A stretch of 64,000 nucleotides of DNA from Candidatus Terasakiella magnetica (GCF_900093605.1 NZ_FLYE01000047.1:62001-126000), one strand, 5' to 3'; shown: positions 36,103 to 45,878, counted from the first letter of the stretch. Notes: a model not told the origin generated them from the sequence alone. Program-made: numbers and translations.

Positions 36103-36124
36103 TTCAAAACAGTTTTCCTGTTTT

Positions 36125-36156
36125 AAAAGGCACCTTAATCAGGGTGCCTTTTTTTT
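36125..36156. terminator. Terminator between the STAS gene and the esterase gene
   Basis: AAAAGGCACC (36125-36134) pairs with GGTGCCTTTT (36143-36152) and is followed by further T's. It serves the STAS gene and possibly the convergent esterase gene. Confidence 0.88.
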
Positions 36157-36160
36157 ATGG

Positions 36161-36865
36161 CTACCCTTCAAGGTGTTGTTTGAGAAATTCAGCACAGGCC
36201 ATGGCACCGGCTTCGTCAATAGAATGGGGCAGGCCGGGGCGTCTTATCACTTGTGCATCAATATCACAGGCTTTTAACCCGCTTTGTGCCAGTTCCACAG
36301 CATGGATGGGGAGCATTTCATCGGCTTCGCCATGAACGAGCAAGACGGGACTGTCGCATTTTTTATCAGCCTTAAGCTTTGAAGCGCCAACCAAGGCACC
36401 TGAAAAACCAACGATGCAGCTATAGGGGCTTTCTTGGCGCAAACCTAGATGAAGTGACATCATAGTGCCTTGGGAAAAACCAACCAAGGCAACCTTATCA
36501 GCACTGAGCCCATAGCGCTTCATCAACCCATCCACATAATGCTGGATGGGGGCAGCTGCTTCACAGGCCCCGTCATACATAGCCTCAAATGCAATATCTT
36601 GGGTTTCTGCACGGCGTCTTAGGAAATCACTATCGCACCGCGCAAGGCTGAACCATTGACGCCCAAATGGGGACATTTCACAAACCTGTGGCCCATCAGG
36701 GGCATGAAAGGCTGTGTTGGGCAAATGCTGGACAAAGAAAGGCGCAAGACCGATTAAGTCCTGACCGTCGGCACCAAAGCCATGTAACAGCACGACAAGT
36801 GAGGTCACCTTTTCATTTTGTGGAATTAAATCGGGTCCTTGCAGCTCAACCATGTTCTTGCTCAC
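36161..36865 (-). CDS. Phospholipase/carboxylesterase family alpha/beta hydrolase
   Basis: A 234-residue serine hydrolase of the phospholipase/carboxylesterase (Est/YpfH) family. The oxyanion segment is VVLLHGFGADGQDLIGLA. The nucleophile elbow is GFSQG (near residue 130). The acid lies in VHGEADEMLP and the histidine in GLPHSIDE, so the triad looks complete. No signal peptide, so it is cytoplasmic. Substrates are probably short-chain esters, but this cannot be read from sequence. It stands alone, convergent with the STAS gene and divergent from cysH. Confidence 0.88.
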   Translation of the reverse strand: MSKNMVELQGPDLIPQNEKVTSLVVLLHGFGADGQDLIGLAPFFVQHLPNTAFHAPDGPQVCEMSPFGRQWFSLARCDSDFLRRRAETQDIAFEAMYDGACEAAAPIQHYVDGLMKRYGLSADKVALVGFSQGTMMSLHLGLRQESPYSCIVGFSGALVGASKLKADKKCDSPVLLVHGEADEMLPIHAVELAQSGLKACDIDAQVIRRPGLPHSIDEAGAMACAEFLKQHLEG

Positions 36866-36956
36866 TATATAAAAAGAATAGAGCTTGATTAGACAATCTG
36901 GCAGGTTTCTTCAATAACAATAAATAAATGTATATAAATATAATCAACATAAATAA

Positions 36957-36984
36957 TTGACAAAATAGAGAAAGAGGCTTAAAT
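36957..36984 (+). promoter_or_regulatory. Candidate cysH promoter
   Basis: A perfect TTGACA (36957-36962), 16 bp, TTAAAT (36979-36984), in an AT-rich divergent gap with the esterase gene. Confidence 0.5.
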
Positions 36985-37024
36985 CCTATAGTCCTGAAAC
37001 AAACATCTAATGGGTTTTAAGAGT

Positions 37025-37789
37025 ATGACTGCCACATCCAGTGCTGTTTCCTTTGCAAAACCGAACCAGTCGGCTTTGCAAAAAGAAGAAAAACTAGCCT
37101 CGCTTATTGAGAAATACGGCGCGCTTGAAGGCCATGGATTGCTTGAAGTCATGCTTAAGGAAGAGTTCGCAGGTAAAATTGCCATTAGTTCTTCTTTTGG
37201 GGCAGAAGCGGCCGTTCTTTTAAAACTGGTTGCTGAGGTGGATAAAACCACACCGATCCTGTTTATTGATACAGGGCAGCTTTTTGAAGAAACGCTTCAC
37301 TATAGAGAAACGATCAAAGAATATCTTGGCCTAAGCAATATCATTACGGTTGGGCCAGAGGCGATGCATCTTGAAAATGCAGACCGTGATGGCACGCTAC
37401 ATGAGCGTGATACAGACTATTGCTGTCATATCCGCAAAGTTCTGCCTTTTGAAAAAGCGCTTGAGCCGTATGAGGCTTGGGTCAGTGGGCGCAAACGTTT
37501 CCAAAATAGCGATCGTGCAAGTCTTCAAGGTATTGAGCTTGACCATGATGGGCGCTTTAAAATTAATCCGCTGTTTAATTATGATTATGAAACGGTGGTC
37601 GCTATGTTTAAGGAAATGGATTTGCCACGCCACCCCTTGGTGAGCAAAGGTTATCCTTCTATTGGCTGTGGCCCTTGTACCCGTGCGGTAAAAGAGGGAG
37701 AAGACCAACGCGCTGGGCGCTGGTCTGGTCAGGGGAAAACCGAATGTGGGATTCACAAGTCACCTTCCTTTGAAGCGATTTATATTTAA
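37025..37789 (+). CDS. cysH: Adenylylsulfate (APS) reductase, assimilatory CysH
   Basis: CysH reduces activated sulfate to sulfite in the cytoplasm for cysteine synthesis. The 254-residue protein has the PAPS-reductase fold signature SSSFGAEAAVLLKL and LFIDTGQLFEETLHYRE. Four iron-sulfur cysteines are present in YCCHIRK, GCGPCTRAV and the catalytic ECGIH tail, the pattern of APS rather than PAPS reductases. The ATG at 37025 is favoured; ATG 37010 is in frame with no better site. A promoter-like TTGACA lies upstream and a terminator downstream. No other sulfate-assimilation genes are visible. Confidence 0.93.
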   Translation: MTATSSAVSFAKPNQSALQKEEKLASLIEKYGALEGHGLLEVMLKEEFAGKIAISSSFGAEAAVLLKLVAEVDKTTPILFIDTGQLFEETLHYRETIKEYLGLSNIITVGPEAMHLENADRDGTLHERDTDYCCHIRKVLPFEKALEPYEAWVSGRKRFQNSDRASLQGIELDHDGRFKINPLFNYDYETVVAMFKEMDLPRHPLVSKGYPSIGCGPCTRAVKEGEDQRAGRWSGQGKTECGIHKSPSFEAIYI

Positions 37790-37814
37790 AACGGCATAAA
37801 AGAAATAAAGTATC

Positions 37815-37845
37815 AAGGTCACCTTTTTAGGTGGCCTTTTTGTTT
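37815..37845 (+). terminator. Terminator after cysH
   Basis: AAGGTCACC, loop TTTTTA, GGTGGCCTT, then a T-run. One T opposite G mismatch; otherwise a tight stem. Confidence 0.75.
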
Positions 37846-37891
37846 TTGTCCTTGCTATAAAGAGCGCCCATTTTGAGAAGGACAATAATAA

Positions 37892-40225
37892 ATGCTCTCT
37901 ATCGTTAATCGCCTTTCATCTGAGCTTTCTGTTAGCTTAAAGCAGGTCGAATCTGCTGTTGGTTTATTGGATGAAGGTGCGACTGTTCCCTTTATCGCGC
38001 GTTATCGAAAAGAAGTGACCCAAGGTCTGGATGATACCCAGCTGCGCCTTTTGGAAGAACGTCTGCGTTACATGCGTGAACTAGATGAGCGACGAGACAG
38101 CATTCTTAAATCCATTGATGAACAAGGTAAGCTTACAGGTGAGTTAAAAGGCGAAATTCAAAAAGCCGATACCAAGGCTCTCTTGGAAGACCTTTATCTC
38201 CCCTATAAGAAAAAACGCCGCACGAAAGCGCAAATAGCCCGTGAGGCAGGGCTTGAGCCTTTGACTGACCTGTTGTTTGAAAATCCAGAAAAGTCACCAG
38301 AAGGTGAAGCGGCCTCTTTCATTGATGAAGAAAAAGGTTTTGCCGATACCAAGGCCGTTTTGGATGGTGCACGCCAAATTTTGATGGAACGTTTTTCTGA
38401 AGATGCAGGCCTTTTAAAGGAGCTGCGTACCTATCTTTGGGAAGAGGGCAAGATTGTTTCCGAGCTGGTTGCAGGGAAAGAGAATGAGGGGGCTAAATTT
38501 TCAGATTACTTCGATTATTCAGAAGCCATTTGCAAAATCCCGTCTCACCGTGCCTTGGCTCTCTTTCGTGGGCGCAATGAGGGGGTGTTGAAAATTGCCC
38601 TTGTTTCACAAGAAGAAGATGCCTCTGACTGTATATTAAAAGTGAGCCGCCAGTTTGGTTTGCGTGATCAAGGTCGTGGTGCTGATAAATGGCTTTCTGA
38701 TTGTGCGCGCTGGGCATGGAAAGTGAAAATCTCTTTGCATCTTGAAATGGACCTGCTTACACGCTTGCGCGAAGAAGCTGAAGATGAAGCCATTTTGGTC
38801 TTTTCCAGAAATTTGCGCGATCTGTTGCTTGCTGCACCGGCAGGTACGCGTGCCACCCTTGCACTTGACCCGGGCTATCGCACAGGCGTGAAGGTCGCTG
38901 TGGTGGATGAAACAGGTAAACTTTGTGATATTGCCACAATTTATCCGCACGAGCCCAAGCGCCAGTGGGATCAATCTATAGAATTACTCGCCCAGCTTTG
39001 TCGCAAAAATAAGGTGGAATTGATCAGTATCGGCAATGGCACAGCCTCGCGCGAAACAGATAAGCTCGCAGGCGATTTAATGAAGCGTTATCCAGAGCTG
39101 AAATTAACCAAACTGGTGGTCAGTGAAGCAGGGGCGTCGATTTATTCGGCCTCTGAATATGGCGCGATGGAGTTTCCTGATATCGATGTGTCAATCCGCG
39201 GCGCCATTTCCATTGGGCGTCGCTTACAAGACCCATTGGCTGAACTGGTGAAAATTGACCCTAAATCAATTGGCGTGGGGCAATATCAACATGATGTGTC
39301 ACAAGTTAAATTAGGACGTATGCTTGATGGTGTGGTTGAAGATTGCGTAAATGGCGTGGGGGTCGATTTAAACACGGCTTCGGTTGCGTTGCTCAGCCAT
39401 GTGTCTGGTCTGAATGAAGGGCTTGCGCAAAATATTGTGCGCTATCGCGAAGAAAAGGGCCGTTTTAAAAATCGCAAAGAGCTCAAAGAAGTTACGCGGC
39501 TTGGCCCAAAAGCCTTTGAACAGGCCGCAGGCTTCTTGCGCATTCGCCAAGGTGATAACCCGCTTGATCAATCTTCTGTTCACCCAGAGGCCTATCCGGT
39601 TGTTAAAAAAATTATCAATCAGGTAAAGGTTTCTGTTGATGAGTTAATTGGTGATCAGGCCAGCTTGCGCCAGTTAAACGCGGCTGATTTTATTGATGAT
39701 AAATTTGGCCTGCCAACGGTTCAGGATATTATTGCGGAGCTTGAAAAACCCGGTCGGGACCCTCGTCCTGAATTTTCAACGGCCACTTTCCAAGAAGGTA
39801 TTGAAAAACCATCTGATTTGAAACCAGACATGCGCCTTGAAGGTGTGGTGACAAATGTGACCAATTTTGGCGCGTTTGTGGATGTGGGGGTGCATCAAGA
39901 CGGTTTGGTTCATATCTCGCATTTGGCAGATAAGTTTGTGAAAGACCCGCATGAAATCGTAAAGCCCGGTGATGTGGTGAAGGTCCGCGTTCTTGAAGTT
40001 GACCTGAACAGAAAGCGTATTTCGCTATCTATGAAAGCCAAAGATAGTGAGAATTTTAATAAAACTGACAAAAAGGTCAAAAAATCTGGTTCGCAACACA
40101 CAAAAAATAGGATAGAGTCACAACCATACAGGAACAAAGGCTCTCAAAAACCATCAAGGGGGAGCGAGCAAGGCGATAATGCACTCGCTGAAGCGCTCGC
40201 AAAGGCTAAGCTAAAAATAAAATAA
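37892..40225 (+). CDS. tex: Tex, S1-domain transcription accessory protein
   Basis: A 777-residue RNA/DNA-binding protein related to eukaryotic Spt6 and associated with RNA polymerase and the RNA degradosome. The N-terminal helical part begins with [26 protein letters not shown], typical of Tex. A YqgF-like domain has [18 protein letters not shown]. The helix-hairpin-helix region has [30 protein letters not shown]. The C-terminal S1 domain (about 645-715) has [25 protein letters not shown] Lys/Ser-rich tail follows. The diguanylate cyclase gene begins about 35 bp downstream in the same direction. Confidence 0.97.
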   Translation: MLSIVNRLSSELSVSLKQVESAVGLLDEGATVPFIARYRKEVTQGLDDTQLRLLEERLRYMRELDERRDSILKSIDEQGKLTGELKGEIQKADTKALLEDLYLPYKKKRRTKAQIAREAGLEPLTDLLFENPEKSPEGEAASFIDEEKGFADTKAVLDGARQILMERFSEDAGLLKELRTYLWEEGKIVSELVAGKENEGAKFSDYFDYSEAICKIPSHRALALFRGRNEGVLKIALVSQEEDASDCILKVSRQFGLRDQGRGADKWLSDCARWAWKVKISLHLEMDLLTRLREEAEDEAILVFSRNLRDLLLAAPAGTRATLALDPGYRTGVKVAVVDETGKLCDIATIYPHEPKRQWDQSIELLAQLCRKNKVELISIGNGTASRETDKLAGDLMKRYPELKLTKLVVSEAGASIYSASEYGAMEFPDIDVSIRGAISIGRRLQDPLAELVKIDPKSIGVGQYQHDVSQVKLGRMLDGVVEDCVNGVGVDLNTASVALLSHVSGLNEGLAQNIVRYREEKGRFKNRKELKEVTRLGPKAFEQAAGFLRIRQGDNPLDQSSVHPEAYPVVKKIINQVKVSVDELIGDQASLRQLNAADFIDDKFGLPTVQDIIAELEKPGRDPRPEFSTATFQEGIEKPSDLKPDMRLEGVVTNVTNFGAFVDVGVHQDGLVHISHLADKFVKDPHEIVKPGDVVKVRVLEVDLNRKRISLSMKAKDSENFNKTDKKVKKSGSQHTKNRIESQPYRNKGSQKPSRGSEQGDNALAEALAKAKLKIK

Positions 40226-40259
40226 GCCTCTTATGGGGATCTGGGTCAAAAGAAATATA

Positions 40260-41579
40260 ATGACGAATAGAGAAACGGTTGTAGAGATTAATGAGTTTGA
40301 CCTAGCCCAAGCGGGCTGGGGCATGAAGCTTATTGAAAAAGCCTCTAACCTTTTCATGATTTGTTATGAAGACCATATCCAATATATGAACCCTGCGGGT
40401 CTAAAACTCATTGGCGCTGAAAGTCATAATGATGTTTTAAACAAACCGATCATTGATTTTATCCATCAAGATTATAAAGACTTTCTGTCTTTCGGTTTGG
40501 AAGTCTTGGCAGAAGAAGATGATTTTGTTCCCCTGAAACTCACCACATTGGATGATAAAAGTCTGGATGTGAAGCTGTTAATCAATGAATTACAGCTTGG
40601 GCCAATGACGGCATATATTGTCGAAGTGCAGGATATTACGGCTTATAAACGTGCATCAGAAGCCGTGCGCGATCGCGAACATCGCATTAAAAGTATTCTT
40701 AATACGGTCAGTGAAGGCATCATTACATTCAATTCTGATGGGGTTATTCAGACATTTAACCCCGCGGCAGAAAAAGTATTTGCCATGGCTGCGCGTGAAG
40801 CCATTGGCAAACATATTGAAGAATTAATGCCAGAGGGGACACGAGACAAATATCGTCGTATTTTTGAGCGCAAAATTTCCCATGGGCGTTCTAAAATGAT
40901 GGGGCGCGCTATTGAGTTTGAAGGGCTTAATCAGGATAAAGGGGAATTCCCCCTTGAGATGACGGTTTCAAGTGCGCAAGTGGGCAGTGAACGACTGTTT
41001 ACGGCTGTGCTACGCGATATTACCGAGCGTATCCAAAATGTTGAACGTATCCGTCATATGGCCCATCACGATACGTTAACGGGTTTGCCAAACAGGCATT
41101 TGTTCAAAGACCGTCTTTTCCATGCCATTAAACTGTCGAAACGCTATGACAAGTGCCTTGTCTTGATGTTTATTGATTTAGATAAGTTTAAACCGATTAA
41201 TGACACCTTAGGTCATGAAGCTGGTGATACGGTTTTGATTGAAGTGGCGCGGCGTTTTAGAAATATCATTCGCGAATCAGATACGGTTGCCCGTATTGGT
41301 GGGGATGAATTTATCATTTTACTTGAAGAACTTGATACAACAGAGTCCGGCCCGCTTGTGGCTCAGAAAGTACTTGATTGTTTGAAAGAGCCAATCATCG
41401 CAGCAGGTGAAGAATGCTATCTGGGTTCAAGTATTGGAATGTCCTGTTTCCCAGAGGATTCAATGGATGCAGAGGAACTCATGCGCTGTGCTGATGAAGC
41501 AATGTATGCGGTGAAAACCTCTGGTCGCAATGGTTTTAAGCTCTATGATTCAGCGCTTTCCATCCTTGGCACTAAGTAA
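40260..41579 (+). CDS. PAS-PAS-GGDEF diguanylate cyclase
   Basis: A 439-residue soluble protein that probably makes cyclic di-GMP. Two PAS domains (about 20-120 and 145-260; the second has LNTVSEGIITFNSDGVIQTFNPAAEKVF) precede a GGDEF domain (about 270-430). The catalytic sequence RIGGDEF is intact. An upstream RESD five residues before it is the classical allosteric inhibitory site, so product feedback is likely. There is no EAL domain. The start at 40260 (MTNRETVV) is chosen over 40233; neither has a strong ribosome-binding site. It follows tex closely and may be co-transcribed. Confidence 0.9.
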   Translation: MTNRETVVEINEFDLAQAGWGMKLIEKASNLFMICYEDHIQYMNPAGLKLIGAESHNDVLNKPIIDFIHQDYKDFLSFGLEVLAEEDDFVPLKLTTLDDKSLDVKLLINELQLGPMTAYIVEVQDITAYKRASEAVRDREHRIKSILNTVSEGIITFNSDGVIQTFNPAAEKVFAMAAREAIGKHIEELMPEGTRDKYRRIFERKISHGRSKMMGRAIEFEGLNQDKGEFPLEMTVSSAQVGSERLFTAVLRDITERIQNVERIRHMAHHDTLTGLPNRHLFKDRLFHAIKLSKRYDKCLVLMFIDLDKFKPINDTLGHEAGDTVLIEVARRFRNIIRESDTVARIGGDEFIILLEELDTTESGPLVAQKVLDCLKEPIIAAGEECYLGSSIGMSCFPEDSMDAEELMRCADEAMYAVKTSGRNGFKLYDSALSILGTK

Positions 41580-41671
41580 ATAAACGTAAATTTTAAATTT
41601 CATCCTTTATTTATCAGGCCCCTTCAGGATAAGCTTTAGAAGTAATTAAAAAAGTATCTTGGAGGTGGGCT

Positions 41672-42445
41672 GTGTTTTGCCCATTGTTAAAGTCTGTTAA
41701 GGGGATTGTGTTTGCTGCCATGCTGATGAGCGTGGTGAGCACTGTTGCCTGTGCAAATGCGGTGACGCCCTTTTTTGGAATGCAGATTCAAGGTCTTTCA
41801 CCCATTATCACTAAATCCTTAGGTGTTTTGAGCCAAGAAGGTGTCTTGGTGCGCGATATTGCGTACCCGGGGCCTGCTAGCCATTCTGATGTGCGACGCG
41901 GTGATATTATCGTGATGCTAGATGGTAAAGTGGCAAGCAATGTGGAAACCGTCGTCAAAATGGCGAAGGGATTTAAGCCCAATACCAAAGTGGCGGCGAC
42001 ACTTCTGCGCCGTGGCAAGAAAATTGATGTGGAAATTCCAATCGGTGTCATGCCGCCCTTGTGGAATATTCAACGCAACAAGTTTGCAACGATTGCACCT
42101 TTGGGCATTTCTTTTGCCGCACTGACTGAAAAGGTTAAAGAGCGCTTTAATCTGGGTTGGCGCTCGCGTGGTGTTGTTGTCAGCCTTGTGGATGAAGAAA
42201 AGGCAGCTGGCTTAGATATTAAAGTTGGTGATGTGGTTGTTCAGGTTAACCAATCACCCGTTTGGAAGCCTGCTCATATAATCAGCTTTATCAAAAAGGC
42301 GCAGCGTGAGAAACGCGAGATGGTCTTGTTGCTGGTTGAAGGCGCAAGTGGTTTTAGGTTTGTTTTACTACCTGTACCAACAATCAATGCATCTGCTGCA
42401 ACAACTATGCAGGCGCCATTGCCTAACCTGAAACCGTCAAACTAA
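41672..42445 (+). CDS. Exported double-PDZ protein without protease domain
   Basis: A 257-residue protein with a GTG start preceded by GGAGGTGGGCT. Residues 1-29 form a signal peptide (cleaved near ACA). Two PDZ domains follow: about 35-125 (GVLVRDIAYPGPASHSDVRRGDIIVMLDGKVASN) and about 140-235 (RSRGVVVSLVDEEKAAGLDIKVGDVVVQVNQSPV). They are joined by a short linker rich in aromatic residues. It resembles the PDZ tail of DegP-like proteases but has no serine-protease domain. It may be a periplasmic scaffold or adaptor. Three bases separate it from the convergent ferritin-like gene. Confidence 0.8.
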   Translation: MFCPLLKSVKGIVFAAMLMSVVSTVACANAVTPFFGMQIQGLSPIITKSLGVLSQEGVLVRDIAYPGPASHSDVRRGDIIVMLDGKVASNVETVVKMAKGFKPNTKVAATLLRRGKKIDVEIPIGVMPPLWNIQRNKFATIAPLGISFAALTEKVKERFNLGWRSRGVVVSLVDEEKAAGLDIKVGDVVVQVNQSPVWKPAHIISFIKKAQREKREMVLLLVEGASGFRFVLLPVPTINASAATTMQAPLPNLKPSN

Positions 42446-42448
42446 ACC

Positions 42449-42964
42449 TTATTCGTGCATCATGGGTGGGTCGAGGTCTTCGTCCCAGTTTTTATCAGGC
42501 TTAGGGTAACGTCCAACCCAGCCTTCAAGCATTTCCACATGCTCACTTTCTTCTTCAGCAAATTCTTTGGCGAGTTTAACCACTTCAGGATTTGTACTGT
42601 CGGTTGCGATTTTTTTGTAAAAATCATGCGCGCCTTTTTCCACTTTAAGGGCGACTTGCAAAACGTGATAGGGCGTCATTTTATAATGCATCTGGAAATG
42701 GTCAGCCGCTTCAGGGCTATCGCCATCTTCCCATGCAAAATCCCAAGGCGCGATATGGGGGATTTCAAGGTCTTTGGCGCGCTCTTGCATTTCACCTGCA
42801 TGTTTATCAGCATATCCAGCCAAGGTATTGAACAGCTCGGCAACATCAAGATTATTATGAACTTCCATGGCGTCAGCGATTTCGCGATAACGCTCAGCAG
42901 CTTCGCTTTCCATTGAAATGGAATGTGCGAGCAGTTCTTCAACCGATTTAATCTCAAGGTTCAT
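42449..42964 (-). CDS. Ferritin-like (rubrerythrin-type) protein
   Basis: A 171-residue four-helix protein. Iron-binding motifs of the ferritin/rubrerythrin fold are visible: ESEAAERYREI (Glu in helix 1), DKHAGEM (helix 2), LKVEKGAHDFYKKI (helix 3) and EEESEHVEMLEGW (helix 4). A rubredoxin-like cysteine domain is absent. Likely roles are diiron-centred peroxide reduction or iron storage; the sequence alone does not decide. It is downstream of the DsbA-like gene by 14 bp on the minus strand. No signal peptide, so it is cytoplasmic. Confidence 0.85.
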   Translation of the reverse strand: MNLEIKSVEELLAHSISMESEAAERYREIADAMEVHNNLDVAELFNTLAGYADKHAGEMQERAKDLEIPHIAPWDFAWEDGDSPEAADHFQMHYKMTPYHVLQVALKVEKGAHDFYKKIATDSTNPEVVKLAKEFAEEESEHVEMLEGWVGRYPKPDKNWDEDLDPPMMHE

Positions 42965-42978
42965 TGGCTTGTTTCCCC

Positions 42979-43710
42979 TTACTTCTTGCGTTGTTGTTTT
43001 ACCGCCTCAATGAGAGCCTCAGGCGGTACTGCCCCCGCAATGACCTGATCACCGATAATAAACGCAGGTGTTCCCGTAATTCCCAGTTTTTGTGCAATTT
43101 CACGTGTGGATGTGATTTCAGCATTCACATCATCGCCACTCATATCTTTTTTGAGTTTTTCAACATCAAGCCCGACATCTTTGGCTGTCTTCATAATTTT
43201 ATCTGTGCTCAGGCGTCCGCGCATTGTCATCATGGCAATATGGAAATCCATATATTTACCCTGCTTTTCAGCCGCCAGTGCTGCGCGTGCTGCGACTTCT
43301 GATTCTGGTCCTAAAATGGCAAATTCTTTTAAGACATAACGAATATTTTTATCGCTGTTAATGACTTCCATCACGCCGGGAAAGGCACGTTTGCAATATC
43401 CGCAATTATAATCAAAAAACTCAACCAATGTGACATCACCCTTGGGGTTGCCGGCCACAGGGGTAAGGGGGCCTTTGATCATGTCTGCACTAACAGAGTT
43501 TAGCGCGGCTTTTTGCTGGTCAGCACGGGCCTGTTCTTGGCGCTGTTGTAAAATGCTCATGGCTTCCACAAGAATTTCAGGATTTTGTAAGAGGGTTTCT
43601 CTGACAAGCTTACGGACCTCCTCTTGTTCTGTGCTGCTTAGGCTTTCGCCAGCTTGTACAGAGGAGATGAGAAAAAGGCTGAAGGTAACACTAAGAAACA
43701 GGCGCAACAT
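42979..43710 (-). CDS. DsbA-family periplasmic thiol oxidoreductase
   Basis: A 243-residue exported thioredoxin-fold protein. A signal peptide (residues 1-20, cleaved near VQA) precedes a helical region (about 25-75) and then the thioredoxin core. The active site is CGYC in FFDYNCGYCKRAF, and the cis-proline loop is TGTPAFIIGDQVIAGAVPPEAL. This is the DsbA/Com1-like subfamily common in alphaproteobacteria. It would form or rearrange disulfide bonds in exported proteins. The start at 43710 (MLRLFLSV) is chosen for its signal peptide; the frame extends to 43773. It sits in the minus-strand run with the M48 protease and a lipoprotein. Confidence 0.9.
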   Translation of the reverse strand: MLRLFLSVTFSLFLISSVQAGESLSSTEQEEVRKLVRETLLQNPEILVEAMSILQQRQEQARADQQKAALNSVSADMIKGPLTPVAGNPKGDVTLVEFFDYNCGYCKRAFPGVMEVINSDKNIRYVLKEFAILGPESEVAARAALAAEKQGKYMDFHIAMMTMRGRLSTDKIMKTAKDVGLDVEKLKKDMSGDDVNAEITSTREIAQKLGITGTPAFIIGDQVIAGAVPPEALIEAVKQQRKK

Positions 43711-43779
43711 GTTTAAGAGCTCTATTTTGATTTTTGGAGGCCCCATCATGGAGCAGCTTTGTAGCAGTGGCAAGTAGAC

Positions 43780-44523
43780 TTATCGGCTTAACCAGATATT
43801 TGAAAAGGTAATCCCGCCCCCTGATGGGGAAGATTGGCCGGCAAAACCCACAAAGGTCACAATGACATTGGAGCGATCATCGCGCGGCCATGCCCGTTGA
43901 TAGACAAGCGAGAGATCAATGGCCTCATCATACCACATGTTGGTTTGTTCAACCCCGCCACGTTGGGCATAATATTTGACCCGTCCCATACTATAGAGAT
44001 TACCGCGTTTGAGGGCCATATCATCAAAACCAATGGCAAGCAGGCGATCAAACGGGGGTAATTTTTCACCGCGCCAGATAAAGGCATCATTGCCAAGTGG
44101 TGGGCTTTTATCTCCCCCGCCATAAAAGCCAACAACAAGGCGCACAGGGTGATGCTCGCCTTTATGTTCTGATACATTCCATTGCCATGTAAGGTAGGGT
44201 GTTACAAGCATTTTGGCTTTTGTATAGCGCGCCAGAATAAAGTCTTTTGCGCCATTTTGGATGTGGGTGCCAACCATACCTTCTTTGCGCGCTTGAAAAA
44301 TATTTGCCACTTTATTTCTATTGCTAAAGGCTGTGTCAAAATCCATGCCTTCAATGACCCAGCCAGCGGGGATATTATTGGGATAGAACTGGGCTCTTGG
44401 CCCTAGAATATCAATGCGGCTACCAGTTCCAATTTGAAGGTATTTTTCTTTTTTCTGGCTCGCGCAGCCTTCAAGGGTGAAAACAAAGCTCAGCAAAAGT
44501 GCAATTTGATAAAAGCGGGTCAT
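43780..44523 (-). CDS. Lipoprotein, DUF3047-like
   Basis: A 247-residue protein with a lipoprotein signal (lipobox LEGC, Cys at residue 19), so it is anchored in the periplasm. The body has the sequence TPYLTWQWNVSEHKGEHHPVRLVVGF and VTFVGFAGQS...ITFSNIWL, which resemble DUF3047 proteins. The function of that family is unknown. The start overlaps the stop of the upstream M48-TPR gene by four bases, so the two are probably translated together, and the DsbA-like gene follows. Together they look like an envelope quality-control unit, but this is inferred from position. Confidence 0.65.
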   Translation of the reverse strand: MTRFYQIALLLSFVFTLEGCASQKKEKYLQIGTGSRIDILGPRAQFYPNNIPAGWVIEGMDFDTAFSNRNKVANIFQARKEGMVGTHIQNGAKDFILARYTKAKMLVTPYLTWQWNVSEHKGEHHPVRLVVGFYGGGDKSPPLGNDAFIWRGEKLPPFDRLLAIGFDDMALKRGNLYSMGRVKYYAQRGGVEQTNMWYDEAIDLSLVYQRAWPRDDRSNVIVTFVGFAGQSSPSGGGITFSNIWLSR

Positions 44524-45878
44524 TTTTGTTTCTGTTTTTTCAGGAGGCGCTCAGCGCTTAAGCGTAAATCTTGGGCCTGTATCCATTGGCGAGAGCCGGT
44601 TTTTAGGTCTTTTTCAGCCCGTCCGGCAAGGTAAATCGCATCTTTATAACGTCTTTGCAAATAGGCTTCTTCGGCTAAGGCAACGGAGCTTTCAGCCATT
44701 TGTCCGTTGCGCCCATAAGCAATGCCCAATTGGCGCCACACGAAGCTGCGGGTCTTGTCTTTTGCAAGGGAGCGTTCCAGCAATGTAATGGCATTGCCCA
44801 GTTGCAAGGGGTCTTCTGTTTCAAGGTAACTGCGCCCTAAGGCCAACATAAGCTGCGGGGATTGAGGGAGAAGGTCCACGGCGATTTCATAGGATGTAAT
44901 TGCGTCTTGAAGCTTGCCATTTTCAAAGTAAATCTGGCCTTTTAACTCATGGAAGAAGGCATCCTTTGGGCGCTCGTTAATCAAGCTGTTGATTTCATTT
45001 AGGGCTTTATCAAGTTGGCTGTCTTTATGATAGGCCTGCGCACGGGCATAGCGCGCGGCAATAGAGCGATCCCCAAGAGGATAAAGACGCATGGTGTGCG
45101 GCGCTGGCAAGAGATAGGCATCCAGCTTGGCCCGCATTCTGGCATGCATCTCGATCATTTTTGGTGAAACGCGTTTGGCACTATATTGTGATGTTTCAAC
45201 ATGATTGCTTAGAAATGAAATCCGCCCCGCTGTGAGGGGGTGAGAACGTGTATAGGGGTTTTGCTCAGATGTGGTGCTCAGCTCATTTTTTTTCAGCACT
45301 TCAAAAAACTGTAAAAGACCTTTAGAGGTCATTTGGTTGGCTTCAAGGTAGCTAACGGCTGCTTGGTCGGCTGACCCCTCTTCGGTACGGCTATATTGTA
45401 ACAAGGACCGCATGGCCATATCTTGACCGCCAAGCACAATGGCACTGGCTGCACCGGGCTGACCAGCCAGCACGGCGGCACCACCCAGTATGTAACCAAG
45501 AATCGATTCGGGGGACGCGCCTTGCATTTTTTGGCGAAGTCGCGATAAATGGCCGCCTGCGATGTGACCTGTTTCGTGGGCAATCACGCCGATTACCTGC
45601 TCAGGGGTGCGGCTACGCTGTAAAAGTCCGGTATGGATAAAAAGTTTTTGCCCACCTGCAACAAAAGCGTTGAGTCTATTGTCCTTTACCAGATAAATTT
45701 CAATGTTGTCGGCGCTTAATCCGGCGGCATCAAAAATTGGCTTTGCAAACAAAGCGATGGTATTTTCGATTTCTGCATCTCGAATAAATGTTAATGCTAC
45801 TGCATTTTTAGCGTTAGTGATGTAGAAAGACAGGGTCCAACACATAACAAAGAAAAGAAGTTTAATGGTTTTTCGCAC
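44520..45878 (-). CDS. Periplasmic M48 metalloprotease with TPR repeats (BepA/YfgC-like)
   Basis: A 452-residue exported protein with a signal peptide (residues 1-29). The protease domain contains the zinc motif HETGH (VIAHETGHIAGGH, near residue 106) and the EEGSADQAAVSYL segment with the third zinc ligand. The C-terminal half (from about 275) carries tetratricopeptide repeats, for example AFFHELKGQIYFENGKLQDAITSYEIA. BepA-type proteins degrade or help assemble outer-membrane proteins. The stop overlaps the lipoprotein gene. The start overlaps by 14 bp the start of the divergent gamma-glutamyltransferase-like gene. Confidence 0.9.
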   Translation of the reverse strand: MRKTIKLLFFVMCWTLSFYITNAKNAVALTFIRDAEIENTIALFAKPIFDAAGLSADNIEIYLVKDNRLNAFVAGGQKLFIHTGLLQRSRTPEQVIGVIAHETGHIAGGHLSRLRQKMQGASPESILGYILGGAAVLAGQPGAASAIVLGGQDMAMRSLLQYSRTEEGSADQAAVSYLEANQMTSKGLLQFFEVLKKNELSTTSEQNPYTRSHPLTAGRISFLSNHVETSQYSAKRVSPKMIEMHARMRAKLDAYLLPAPHTMRLYPLGDRSIAARYARAQAYHKDSQLDKALNEINSLINERPKDAFFHELKGQIYFENGKLQDAITSYEIAVDLLPQSPQLMLALGRSYLETEDPLQLGNAITLLERSLAKDKTRSFVWRQLGIAYGRNGQMAESSVALAEEAYLQRRYKDAIYLAGRAEKDLKTGSRQWIQAQDLRLSAERLLKKQKQK

